Source of the DNA: Phytophthora colocasiae
Taxonomy: Eukaryota > Oomycota > Peronosporomycetes > Peronosporales > Peronosporaceae
Assembly: GCA_018806915.1 (NCBI GenBank)
Contig: JAGKQI010000090.1
Coordinates: 1,922,001-1,986,000, forward strand
DNA length: 64,000 bases
Direction of reading: 5' to 3'
The translations under genes and the position numbers were made by a program. The notes beneath the pieces were generated by a model, which saw nothing but the letters and a program-made list of their open reading frames with translations, did no database searches and was not told the DNA's origin. Numbering within the stretch: the first letter of the stretch is position 1; each line of letters begins with the position of its first letter. Positions 42,327 to 53,316 of the stretch are shown in pieces.

Positions 42327-45300
42327 CTACTCATCATGGCAACTCTCGTAGTCGTGAGCATCACTCTCGTGGTCGCCAGTGTCTGCACTGCTGCTTGGTG
42401 AAGGTGCGTCGTCCTCAGCTTCGTCTTCTTGATCTTCGTCTCCTTCGGTTTCATGACGCTTGCGCTTCTTGCCACCACCAGTTCCAGCAGCCCGATTCTG
42501 GATATCGCGCCCGCAGCGCGGGTTAGGACGCTTTGATCCATTCTCCCACTTGTTGTGCCAAATCTGGAAGCACGTCATGGAGTTGCCAGGGTAGTGCTTC
42601 CACGCCTTATTGCACAAATACAAGCTGCAGCAAGCCCATTAGACCGACTCCCCACCTCCGTCCTCCATCGCCGATAGTACGTACCGAGTTTTGTCTGACT
42701 GGCTGCATGCAGAGCAGTAATACTTGGTAGCGCGGCGTTCTCCGACCTTGCGCTTTAGAATAGAACACACCTTGCACTGCCGTTGACGGCGCTTACGAAC
42801 ACCATTGACAATCTGCCAGTCTGGACATTCAACTGGCTCATGGTTCCTTGGTAACGGAGCCAGAAGTGCTGCATCCTCATCCTCGTCGGCTTCTGGATCT
42901 GACTACAGGAAATGTCATACTCTTGTTAATATACAGCATGTAGCACATCCAACATGTATATGTCTTCACAGGGCCCATAAATTCATACAACATGTGACAC
43001 ATCCAGCATGTATCTGTCTCCGCAGAGCCCACATATCCATACAACATGTAGCACATCCAACGTGTATACTTACCCCTTCTGCGAAGTCTTCTTTGTTCAG
43101 CTGCAGGAGTTGGGCATGCAGTTCCAGCAAAAATTCAGCATGTGAAGCTTGCTTGAGATCCATTCTCTTCTGAGCCTCTCTGAACACGATGTAGGCATTC
43201 ACAATAGCCACGTCGACAAGCCCCATGAAGATTGCCTTGTAGTACTTCTTGCACCATGTCTGGAGCTGCAGAGAATATCGCTGCAGACGAAGCTGGTCGT
43301 GGATATCGACTCCACCCATCCAGCGGTGGTAATCACGCACCATGGCCGGGCAAGGAACGACGTGGCGTCTTCCTCCAGTTCCTCTCGTGCGTCTCCCTGT
43401 CAACACACGACTTGCACGGTTAGAACAGATCGTAGGGAACCAACTCGTAGCGCGTACATACGGCAGGTTTCCATAGCTCGACTTGAACCTGTCCCCAAGA
43501 ATTGCACGGGTTTTCGGTCCCACCAGACTAGCCCCGTCATCAAAGCACAATTTCGTGCCACGGCCATTCGCGTTGCGCCATGCTCGATCCGCTGAGGTCG
43601 ATCTCGGTTTTTCTCGACAATTTCCTGGGGATAACCGACACGATCACCTATAATAGTACCAATTGAGTACACGTTGCGCTGCAACCGTTGAAAAGCCAGT
43701 TGAACTGACGTATAAAATCTGTCAGTAACGACAAGGTGATAGACCTCATCCTGGGGAGCGGGTAAGACGGCTTCCAGGTTACGGATCACTGCAGACGGCC
43801 CGGTGTTTGGATCTGCTGAACGCTGGCTTTCTGGCACATTGCCAACTTCTGCTGCGTGTTGCGCCTTTCCGCAGTACACCTCAAGTCTACATGTTGTAGC
43901 AGACATCATCAAAAATGAAACACACAGTCAGATACAACATGTTCACTTAGGCCAAAAAAAAATGCGGATCCGCTTTGGACCCGCATCGTGTTCATACCTC
44001 ATGCAATACGTCGTAGACGCACAACACGTCAGGAACAGTTTGGTTCCCCACTTGTGAGGCTTTGCCTTGAGATACTGCCGCGTTGGATTCTTTCGGTTGC
44101 GTGACGGAATAATTCCCTCATCGAACGATATGACGGGCGGAGTAATGTATCCCCTCGGAAATCTCTCCTGCAGCGTGTCAATGACAGAACGCACCTTCCA
44201 AGCTCTGTCCGACGCAGCACGGACGTCGGCGTTGTTGGTGAAATGGAGATTGGCCATGATATGCTCGAACCGATGGCAAGGCATGTAGTCGTTGAAAGTG
44301 CCTCGGGGCACAGCTCCAACCCGTTCGGTAGACCAATGGTCTCGGAACCGTCGACGCTGCGGGTTCAGCATCCGCGCCATCAGCAACCCCAGGACATGTA
44401 CGATCTCGTGGGGCTCGATGTCGTCTTTCTTGGCCTCACGCACCATGAACTCTTCCCTTGATTTTTTGCCCGGTGTCCTTTGCTTGTCATACATCCTGTC
44501 GACACGAGCGGTCAGGTTCTGCAGGAAGTACCGGTTCGACTCTTTTGCCACCTGCCGCCAGAACTTCTTCGGCATGAAAAACAGGAACAAATCCAGCGGA
44601 GACTCTGCCAACTGCAAAACTTCAGATGTCGGTCCAAAATCGCCAGAGTACAGGTTCGGATACTTTTCATCCGGTGGAAACTTGGCGGGGTCTACATGTC
44701 ACCACATACGAGATGATACTGTGAGAACATGTTGTACAATACAGCATTTTCCGCACGTACCAAGTTCCCAACCGCTTGCTCGCATTGCCTTCATGCTTTC
44801 ATCATCTTGTGCGAAGCCCACCATCTCATCCTTACGCAGCTCTCTCCATTCCCGGGACAGACCACCAGTATCCGAATCAACAACAGCTGGCTCGATCTCA
44901 TTTAGATCGGTGCCATCATCACGAACCGCTGCGTCCGTTTCCTCACAGCTGTCTTCATCACTTGAACTCCCTTCATCATCTGCGGTTTCATCCCCGTGCC
45001 TTGCCGTGGGTCGTTGTAGCTCTTCGTCGTCATCGTAGAAGCCAATCTCCGTCTCAGCGTCTTCACAATCTGAATTGAGCACCTCGAATTCTTGCGACTG
45101 TGTTGGGATAGATTCGTCGACTTCGCCGTGGTGAGTGCAGGAGTTTGCCGGTGAGCTTGGCCGTGGAACTTCACTTGATTGAGGAACGGTACTGGGTTGT
45201 GCAGCGGTACTCCTATAGTTGCAGCAATACAAATCGGCAAGATCAGCATGTTGTATGGCGCACATGTTGTATCCATTTTGAGTAAGCATGTTGTACCTGT

Positions 45301-46230
45301 CGTCATCTCCATAAGTTGTATCATCACGCGGTGGACTAGTTGGATGTTCTTCATGCTGTTCAATCCTACATGACATACAACATCATCGGTTAGTACATGT
45401 TGTATCATGCCGCCTGAAGCAAAGTTGTACCTTGTTGCGGGTGCAGCAGGTGATGGCGGAACCTCAGCAATGCCCACTGTTCCAGGAGAAGCTTCCGACG
45501 TCGTGCTCTCCACTTGTGGGCTCTTCGGCGGGGTCGTGTTCTTCTTCTTGGCCTCTTCAATTGTCTTCCTTGCACGCGCGTGCTCCAAAGCGCCATCAAC
45601 CTCGGCAGCTGCAGACGCAATGCAGCGCTGCTCAGCTGCAGCGCGTCGCACAACAGTCGCCTCTTTGGCAAGCTGTGCGCCAGTTAGCTTGCGAGGCTTT
45701 TTAGTAGGGGCCTTCTGCTTCGCTTTCTTCTTCGTCTTACCCTTGGTTCTCGATTTGTTGGACCTTTCTTCCTCAAAGCCGAGTTCCTCCTCCTCCCCTA
45801 GCACCTCTTCGTCTTCGTAGTCACCGTCGTCTTCATCGTCGTCTTCGTCTTCTTCGGATACGAACTCTTCGTGAAGCGACTTGGTTATCGACGACTTCGT
45901 CCGTCTTGCTGGGGCCTTCTTGCCGGAACCCGCCACGGTCTTAGCTGCCACCGCCCGCCTCTGCTGCGCGATGGTGCGCTTCTGCGCCCTCAAGTACGAC
46001 ACATCCTTGCCCGTTGGGGGTCGTAATTGGGGTCGGGGCGTGCGAGCTGACGGCAGATCTGCGTCGTCGTCAAAAGCCACGTCGTCCTCCCTGTCCCCAG
46101 CCAAAAACGCAGCATGTTCCTGCATCATTCGCTTTCGCTCAGCTGGAGGCCTCCCCTCCAAACGTCGGACGAACCTCTGGTGCTCGCTGCGAGTCTCGCG
46201 CGGTCGCGGGGTCTTCGGTGGCATCCTCAC
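42327..46230 (-). CDS. PiggyBac-type transposase (DDE_Tnp_1_7), eight exons
   Basis: My model is complement(42327..42624, 42685..42902, 43074..43396, 43462..43886, 43998..44691, 44761..45212, 45297..45365, 45431..46230), 1092 aa with the frame kept across all seven introns. The N terminus is Arg/Lys-rich, then strongly acidic. The catalytic domain shows the three acidic positions in family context: SFDEGIIPSRNR, VVTDRFYTS and HRWMGGVDIHDQ. MTGLVWWDRKPVQFL lies between the last two. A C-terminal cysteine-rich finger (CKVCSILKRK...YYCSACSQSDKT, then LYLCNKAW and CFQIWH) is completed only after the last splice, as in other PiggyBac transposases. No stop or frameshift is seen. The start could also be the ATG two codons downstream. 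Confidence 0.88.
42903..43073. repeat. Three tandem units of about 57 bp within a PiggyBac intron
   Basis: The intron between exons 6 and 7 is longer than its neighbours because it holds three diverged tandem copies of a unit containing ACAACATGT, then CACATCCAACATGTAT. The units start near 42940, 42990 and 43040. The same word family recurs in other introns and in both terminal regions of the element. Confidence 0.6.
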
Positions 46231-46657
46231 TTCTTTCTTCTTCGGCGTTTTTCCAAATGACTACACACCACTGATTTCGGAAGGGGAGGGGGGCGGGGAT
46301 GGGACAGTTTTACTGAGTCTTCTATGTACTAGAGCTACCTAGCCCTGTGCATCGGGAAGGTCGCCCTGTTATGCTCGGGATTTGCCTATACTTGACTTTA
46401 CTATACTGAGGCCGGTTTTCGAGCCAATCCCTATTCAAACATGTTGTATGTCTTGGACATACAACATGAATCATGTTGTCAGATACAACGTTTGGGCGTT
46501 GGGGGGTTAATAGATACGAACTTGCAGCACGGTGAAGACTTACCAAATAACTAGTCTGTCAAAGGTTACCTGCTTGCTTTTGGCTAATGCTTGACTTCTG
46601 CTCTTTTGCTTCGTCCAACTATCGCTACTTCTGCTCTTTTGCTTCGTCCAACTATCG

Positions 46658-47752
46658 CTAAAACGGTGATTTTATCTGCATCCATTCCAACAAGCAGCCA
46701 CAGTCAGAGACCCAAGTTTGCACTTCAGCGTTACGATATACGTACACTTCAAAGTAGTCTGTATGGCGGAGTTGCTCATAGTGATCTTCACAAAAATTGC
46801 TCGTACGTTCATACGCCGGCTTGTTGCAGCCATTGTAGCCGCAGCGCTTCCCGCCACCATGAGCCCAGCAGAATCCGTTCGACACAGCCACCTTGATACA
46901 CTCAGAATTTCGGCACTTGGTGCCTCCGCCGTGTGCCCAGCACAACCCACGCGCTTTCGCTTTCTTGTCGCATCCATCTTCCTTGCACACCACCGAGCCA
47001 CCTACCAACGAGACAGAAATCGCATCACGTTGACTGTTTTCCGAAAGATACAGGACGATTTCTCGACGCAGTTCATTATTTGAGCGACGCACCGTGTTTC
47101 CAGCACAGTCCTCGATGTTTGGCACTCGTGTTGCATCCTTCCTGCGAGCACTTCTTGCCTCCCTATGCAATCACAAACGGCAACAGCAGACCGGACGGCC
47201 AAAGTGAGTTGCACCTTCACGTTGACGACCACCGAGAAGCTTTGTGTCCACAGCTGATGGACGTCAAGTCACAAGTTAAAAAAGATCTTTCAGCGATGGA
47301 CCCACCCCATGACGACAACAGAGTCCCTTGTGTACGATGTAGTTGTGGCAGCCTTCGTATTTGCACGTGCGACGGCGCTTCTTCTCCTCTTTAGTCAGCT
47401 CCGTCACCGTCTTCGCTGTTGTCTTGCCACTGGTTTTCATTGGGGCGACCGCAACGTCCTGGATTTGAGCTGGTGGACGAGCTGGTTGCTGAATGGGGAC
47501 ATCCAGGATGAACGGAAGTCCGAACTTGCGTTCATCCTGTATTTGCTCCTCGTAATTGCCATCACGTTGCTGCCTGTCGCTAGAGACAGCTCCGTCATGG
47601 AGTTTGTTCTCGTCTGGGTGTCCTTCTTCCATCTCAGCTGCGTTCCTCGCTGCTCGCTGTAGAATGAATGAGGCATGGGCATAGGTCTCCTGATCTGCGG
47701 TCTGACTTGTGGTGGGTACCACTGTCCCAAGTGCGGACGTCCCAAGTCTCAA
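46658..47752 (-). CDS. 'WRKY19-like' Cys/His zinc-finger protein, three exons
   Basis: My model: complement(46658..47001, 47093..47162, 47306..47752), 286 aa if the first ATG is used. Introns are 91 and 143 bp. Exon 1 carries KFGLPFILDVPIQQP and TCKYEGCHNYIVHKGLCCRHG; exon 2 is the family's 70-bp unit; exon 3 has three more units and an unusual C-terminal extension (about residues 255-286) with no finger. From exon 2 into the middle of exon 3 the DNA is almost identical to the genes at 49.8 and 53.3 kb, but after AHGGGKRC it differs, so it appears chimeric. Function unknown. Confidence 0.75.
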
Positions 47753-49329
47753 TAACGAGTCCTTGTTCGGAAAGACTACAGTACGTGAAGGACAATCACT
47801 GTTCCTTCTTTTCCTGCTTTTAGGCGATGCCAGGTCTCAGCAAAAGGGCATTGCTAAGCCGCTTTGAGTTTTCTGAAATTTCGGTGGGACTGGGCGGGAC
47901 AGCTAGACCATATCGGCGAGGCCGTGCGCGTGAAGCTGCCCTTGAGGGTAAATAGGGGTCATTTTGAGACTGGACACCTAGTAGTCGAGACTCGTCTTGG
48001 TCTAAAAGTTCCAGTGATTCTTCTTGTCCCTCTTGGCGTTGCTGCTTTAACGATCAATTCTGCACTAAACGATGCGCAGACTGCAGCGGACTGTTGCGAT
48101 GAAACGGTCGTCGAAGGATTTCTAAGGCAGACTTTGTTGACGGTGCTCCCATATCACGTTGTTTGCCTCTGAGTGGCTGCGGATGTAACGCCTTTGAACG
48201 CTATCGGATACCAGTCCGTTTGCACCCGCAACAGACCTGACCAGTTCGGATTAAGCGCAGGAGATGTTAGATCGACAAAACTACACTTCTTAATACAGCA
48301 ACGAAAGGATCACGATACACAGTGAGCAGGCGGCAGCTGAAGCATTCATCCGGGGGAGATCTCTCTTGACGGATATTTTGATACCGTGGACGTTGAGGAC
48401 TTGGTGGGCTAAATAATGTCGACGACCGGTTTGACTACAAGACCGGGTTTAAGTTTTTTTTTTGCGTTTTGGGCCTGGAACGAGTTTCTGGGTAGAATGT
48501 CCTCACTAAACCTGGGATCTATCTCGATGGTGTGACCTTGGATGGACTTTATTATGAGGCATGTCAGGATCGGTCGTGCTAACGTGGAAATTTGCGATGG
48601 AAACACGTTGAAACGCTGCTACAGGAACTTACACGTTCTGGCAATTTGGATCGCGTGAATGAAGTGACGAACAGTTGTGCTCCGGTTCTGTGACGAGGCT
48701 TCAGGAAGTTGCTATTCACCACCGGAATCGTCCCCTTTCTGGTGGAATAGCTGCCAGATGGCTCAGGTCAGCCAGGCGATCAATTCCCGTAAAGCCTCCA
48801 GTTGTTCAGCACTGAAGAAGCATTACTGACGATACAATTGGTGAATTTGAATCCGAGAAGATCATCATTGCCCACTTGTTTCCCGGTTTGGCAGATAATG
48901 CGCGGCACCTCGAATCCTATTTTGTTTCCTGGGTGTTTTGTTTTACTGGGAGTCTCGGTGTCATCCTTCGACGTCCGACTATACCATTTTACCGGACAAG
49001 TACGTTGATTCTTTATTCTACTGGAATGTTTGAAGCTCCGACAAGCGATCATGTCTAGGAACCTGTGGATACTACTCACCACGCTGATAACTGCGATACA
49101 TACCAGCGCGAATAAACCCTATTGAAACTCCCGACACAATCGTCGCGATTCGTGGATCAAAACATTTCCAGCGAAACAGTAAATGACGTGGATATTTACC
49201 AGAAGGTGGATACGCTACTTTTGTTGCTAACACTGCACAGTCATTCCCGCGGATGAAGTGCCTTGGATACAAACTGTCCGTATGCGACTATCCGAAAGTA
49301 GCTATCTGTTTTATCACGATCTACCTAGA
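47753..49329. other. Intergenic stretch with no recognised gene
   Basis: About 1.6 kb with short frames only. A minus-strand frame at 48606-48409 might be retroelement-derived, but I see no diagnostic motif. Confidence 0.35.
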
Positions 49330-49569
49330 TCACTTGTGATGTGGTGAGAGCATCTGGTACAGGAAATACTGGACTTGGTCATCGCTCAAACTCTCCTTCG
49401 AGTGAATAATGCGGCACAAGTCCGTCTCCATGAGCGGCTGGATGATATACAGGTCCTCGAAGTGCTCATAGTCCAGTGGTCGCTGCAGCTCATGAAAGCC
49501 CATGAGACATGGGTGTGTGCCGATTTCGCTCATCAGCTTGATCTCCCGTAGGGCTAACAGAGCAACCTT
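49330..49569 (-). pseudogene. MAP-kinase fragment
   Basis: About 80 codons matching the small-to-large lobe junction of MAP kinases: ALREIKLMSEIGTHPCLMGFHELQRP, then the hinge-like LYIIQPLMETDLCRIIHS and LSDDQVQYFLYQML. The glycine-rich loop, catalytic HRD and DFG parts are absent on both sides and the frame stops at 49330. It is joined directly to sequence that follows the zinc-finger gene copies (also present after 54190), so it was probably created by a rearrangement during the zinc-finger duplications. Confidence 0.6.
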
Positions 49570-49777
49570 CGGGTGCCGCAGGAACTGACCTACTGTACAA
49601 GGTGCAGTGACACTGCCAATCCGAACCAAAGTGCGTAGTTGATCCGTCAGCACTTGCTGCTCAGTCGATTCATGAGTCAAAGCATCGTTTAAGATTTTTA
49701 GCGAAACATTATGCCAAGTGGAGTTTTGGATATCGTCCGACAGCTTTCAACTGACGGATTCCCAGCCAGAAGATGGA

Positions 49778-50317
49778 CTAAATGCATTTACAGTGTTTGG
49801 TGCGCCGAAGCTGTGTGAAGTGTTTTTGGCAAAGGTTGTGTGTCCGTCCATATGCTGGCTTAATACAGTCTCTTAGAGCGCAGCGCTTCCCGCCACCATG
49901 AGCCCAGCAGAATCCGTTCGACACAGCCACCTTGATACACTCAGAATTTCGGCACTTGGTGCCTCCGCCGTGTGCCCAGCACAACCCACGCGCTTTCGCT
50001 TTCTTGTCGCATCCATCTTCCTTGCACACCACCGAGCCACCTACCAACGAGACAGAAATCGCATCACGTTGACTGTTTTCCGAAATATAAAGGACGATTT
50101 CTCGACGCTGTTCATTATTTGAGCGACGCACCGTGTTTCCAGCACAGTCCTCGATGTTTGGCACTCGTGTTGCATCCTTCCTGCGAGCACTTCTTGCCTC
50201 CCTATGCAATCACAAACGGCAACAGTAGACTGGACGGCCAAAGTGAGTCGCACCCTCACGTTGACGACCACCGAGAAGCTTTGTGTCTACAGCTGATGGA
50301 CGTCAAGTCACAAGTTA
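49778..50317 (-). pseudogene. 5'-truncated 'WRKY19-like' zinc-finger gene
   Basis: Exon 3 (49778-50044) and exon 2 (about 50136-50205) are present and nearly identical to the copy at 53317-54198, followed by intron 1 sequence up to about 50317, where homology stops. Exon 1, with the start codon, KFGLPFIL motif and first unit, is missing. The C terminus reads TQLRRTKHCKCI. Without an upstream exon it is presumably not expressed as a normal protein. Confidence 0.75.
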
Positions 50318-50364
50318 TTAACTTGAAGTTAATCGCTATGCCATTTCTGAGGACCACTTCGGAA

Positions 50365-51011
50365 TTATTTGGGATGGGATCCCATTCCCTGAAGAACTGA
50401 AATCATTGCCTCGCCGTTCAGTTCCAGATCCTCGCAATGCAGATAGATATGTTGGTAGTGTCGATGGAACGAATTTATCACACTTTGAGTGCTCAATTTT
50501 TCTGTTTCCGTCTCCTTGAAGTGAATCTTGTTGCGTAGCCGCCAAGTAGCATGAAAAACAATAGCAGTTTGTAGTGTTGTTTCCGGTCTGCATTGACATC
50601 TCGTGACTGCGGGAAAAGTAGCAATCGTCAACTTAAGTCGGCTGTGAAAATTTTGCTCCATGGCACCCACAGTGACTGCCACATTTCTTGTAATCATGGG
50701 CACAAGAAGAAACAGTGTTCGAGCGTTTCAATCGCTACACACGACTCTCGAACGCACTGCTGAATCGTTGGGTTTAGTGTTTTCAGGAAATATAACCGTG
50801 ACCCAACAATAAGGTCTCCAAAGAACAATCGTAATAGGACATCGTGCACCACTGGAACTAGACATCTCCGTAATGATAGATATTGGGATAAGGTAGCATG
50901 AATGCGCATTGGAGGGCATCCAAGTTCACTCATCGGGTGAGAAGCTACTGCTCGAGTCGGTTGTAGTAGTTTGTTCCAGTCATTCCGCCGAAGATTTGGG
51001 AAGAAAATCAC
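50365..51011 (-). pseudogene. Non-LTR retrotransposon (LINE) fragment
   Basis: Two minus-strand frames (51011-50694 and 50703-50365) resemble the C-terminal zinc-binding region after LINE reverse transcriptases: a VHDVLLRLFFGDLIVGSRL segment then CVAIETLEHCFFLCP, the Cys-x-x-His-like spacing of that domain. The reverse transcriptase and endonuclease parts are not seen. Assignment is from a single motif, so moderate to low confidence. Confidence 0.4.
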
Positions 51012-51604
51012 GCCTTTGTCTGTTTACACTCCGCATGAAGGAGGGAAAGGTCCTCGTGTCGAAGCTCTTACACCTCCTGCCTCTGGGTGAGGCAACACAC
51101 GTCGAAACACTTGAGTTAGTTGCCGGCACAACCTAAATATGTCATTTACTTTGATCTGCATTCCAACAACGGCATCACCAGACTGCGAATCTTGCAGAAG
51201 AAATTGAAAGATGTGGGCCACTGATGAGAGGCTAACTATGTGGTCAGGTGTCATGGATTGTTGTGTTGGGCTGTTACCGTGCTATGAAGCTGGATCGGGG
51301 AATTGGGTTTTAGGCAATCCGTGGACTTAAATCTTTTTCTTTGTCCTACGCTTGACGATAAAAGCAATTTCATTGTCTGTGTAGGCTCTACAGTGCCTCG
51401 TTTTATTTATTCGTGCAGAGTCTGCACGAATAAATAAAACGAGGTAAATGGTTACGAGAAGTGGATGAATTCGTAGTGAAATTACCTATAATTAGCTGTG
51501 TTGGAATTCTGCATTACTGGGAGGTAATTTCTTTCCGACACCGGCACAACCGACAGTGTAAGACTATCCGGACCACTGGTCAAAACATAGCAAATTGTTG
51601 CGTA
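51012..51604. other. Intergenic, containing a perfect 49-bp palindrome
   Basis: No gene seen. At 51396-51444, 24-bp arms (starting CCTCGTTTTATTTATTCG) form a perfect inverted repeat around a single G at 51420. Such a cruciform-prone site could be a fused pair of element ends or a strong hairpin. Confidence 0.6.
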
Positions 51605-52412
51605 TTACCTACAATAGAAGCAATAACTTGAATTTTCAGAAAACCTCTCCGCAGTGAATAGTACGTACACTTCACAGAAGTTGTCGTGGCGCAGCTGAAT
51701 GAAGTGCTGCTCACATAAATTGAAATGACGTTCGTACGCAGGTTTGATACACCCATTAATCCCACAGCGCTTGCCGCCGCCGTGAGCCCAGCAGCGACTG
51801 TTGGATACAACCACCTTCAAGCAAGAGGGATGTCGGCACTTCGTCCCGCCTGCACAATCCTCGAGCTTTGGCCTTCTTATCGCACCCGTCTTCTTTGCAT
51901 TTAACCGAGCCACCTTGCAGTAAAAGAACGCCAAGTCTGGGTCAGTACACCCATATTTTGATGGATTCAATGTTTTCTCATATCGATACGCACCATGCTT
52001 CCAGCAGAGTCCTCGATGCTTGGCACTTGTATTGCATCCTTCCAGCAAACATTTCTTACCACCCTACACAATCATATTAAAAACAAATATTTTAACTTCT
52101 TCCAGTAGAAAAGGACTGTAAGACAAGGGCAACATACCCCATGGCGACAACATAGCCCCTTATGGACGATGTATTGTGACATCCCTCGTGCTTGCAGGTG
52201 CGACGGAGTTTCTTTTGTTCCTTAGTCAGTTCCGAAGTTTTTGTCTTTTTGGTTGACCTGTTACAGGCCGAAGTTGCCACAGCCTGGTCCTCCCCAGGCT
52301 GCGCAGCTCTGTGATGGCGAATAGGCACACTAAGGATGAAGGGGAGACCAAACTTGCGCTGGTTATGGACGCTAGAGTCCGCGATCGTATCGGTGAGACG
52401 TTCTTTCTCCAT
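51605..52412 (-). pseudogene. 'WRKY19-like' zinc-finger gene with two frameshifts
   Basis: The three-exon layout is preserved: exon 1 from an ATG at 52412 to 52138, exon 2 51994-52063 (70 bp), exon 3 from 51913. Exon 1 has KFGLPFILSVP but lacks one base in the first unit near 52175, turning HNYIVHKGLCCRHG into an out-of-frame HNTSSIRG. Exon 3 lacks about 11 bp near 51851, removing the WAHG of one unit and shifting frame. The remaining units (CRHPSCLKVVVSNSRCWAHGGG and CGINGCIKPAYE) are well conserved, so decay looks recent. Confidence 0.7.
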
Positions 52413-53316
52413 CTTTGACTGTGCTCGATACGAGACTGGAGGTCGACTGACGGATAGGAGTCCCACTGTATGAGCTGAACAAGATGCTTCACTTTGCTTA
52501 GTTCTTATGATTCAGTTGGGCGTGATGAATTCATTTCGGACTGCGGATTCTCGTAAACTTTGTTTTAAAATGAAGCACGTAAGCTTCAATATACTTTTAG
52601 GAATTCCTGGATGAATACCAGTCATTGATTTCTACTTCGCTGGTATTCACAAGCTTTCCAGTGCGTGCATTAAAACAGATCTCCGATTAAATTCCAGCAA
52701 TGCAGTTGGGCTGTTTTTTTTTTCTGCTGTCCCATTTGGAAATTGTGGTACATGTACATCAGTACCCCTAAGTAATAACTACTACTGCATGCTCATATTT
52801 TCCGCGCCATGAATCATGGCCCTTATCTTAGTAGGTAACATATACTTCAAGTAACACAATTAAAACGACGTAAGACTTACCTATTCATCTCCCTTTTAAA
52901 CCCTACTCTTTCACGTTAATTGCTGTTGTTCTGGAACGATATCCTTCCTTCATCATTCACACTAAAATAATCAACTCAAGTCGCTAGGCTTGGGGAAGAT
53001 AGCAACGAATGGCTACACCACAAATAGCAGTTCGTGCCCAAGGTAAATTTCTCTGTTGCTTATTGTGATTTCTTATACAATAAGAACTACAGTAGCGGGT
53101 TTATTCAACACGCAGAATGCACAAATTCCTCTGCAGAAACCACAATCGAACACGAAAACATACCCTCAAGTTGAGGGCCTCAACCATAAGAATTCCGGCA
53201 GTTTCGCTAGTTTTGGCCCGACAGGTTTTGATACCTCTTTGTCTCACGTGAGAAATCATCCGATCCAAATAATTTCCAAGAGGTCCCCAGAAAGGCATAG
53301 CGCAGAGATCAAAAGA
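52413..53316. other. Intergenic stretch with no recognised gene
   Basis: About 0.9 kb separating two divergently oriented zinc-finger genes, AT-rich, with no coding motif. It presumably holds the upstream region of the gene at 53317. Confidence 0.4.

Larger units (their letters stand above)
41974..46506 (-). mobile_element. Complete PiggyBac-type transposon
   Basis: 4533 bp bounded by TTAA on both sides (41970-41973 and 46507-46510), the PiggyBac target. Terminal inverted repeats are CCCCCCAACGCCCAAGCG on the left and CCCCCCAACGCCCAAACG (reverse-complemented) on the right, 17 of 18 identical. It contains one full-length eight-exon transposase gene. The integrity of the gene and ends suggests a recently active, possibly still mobile copy. 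Confidence 0.92.

Noticed and set aside
48409..49082. Gypsy integrase or protease fragment
   Set aside because: Some basic and Pro/Lys stretches look pol-like, but no zinc, DDE or DTG motif could be found.
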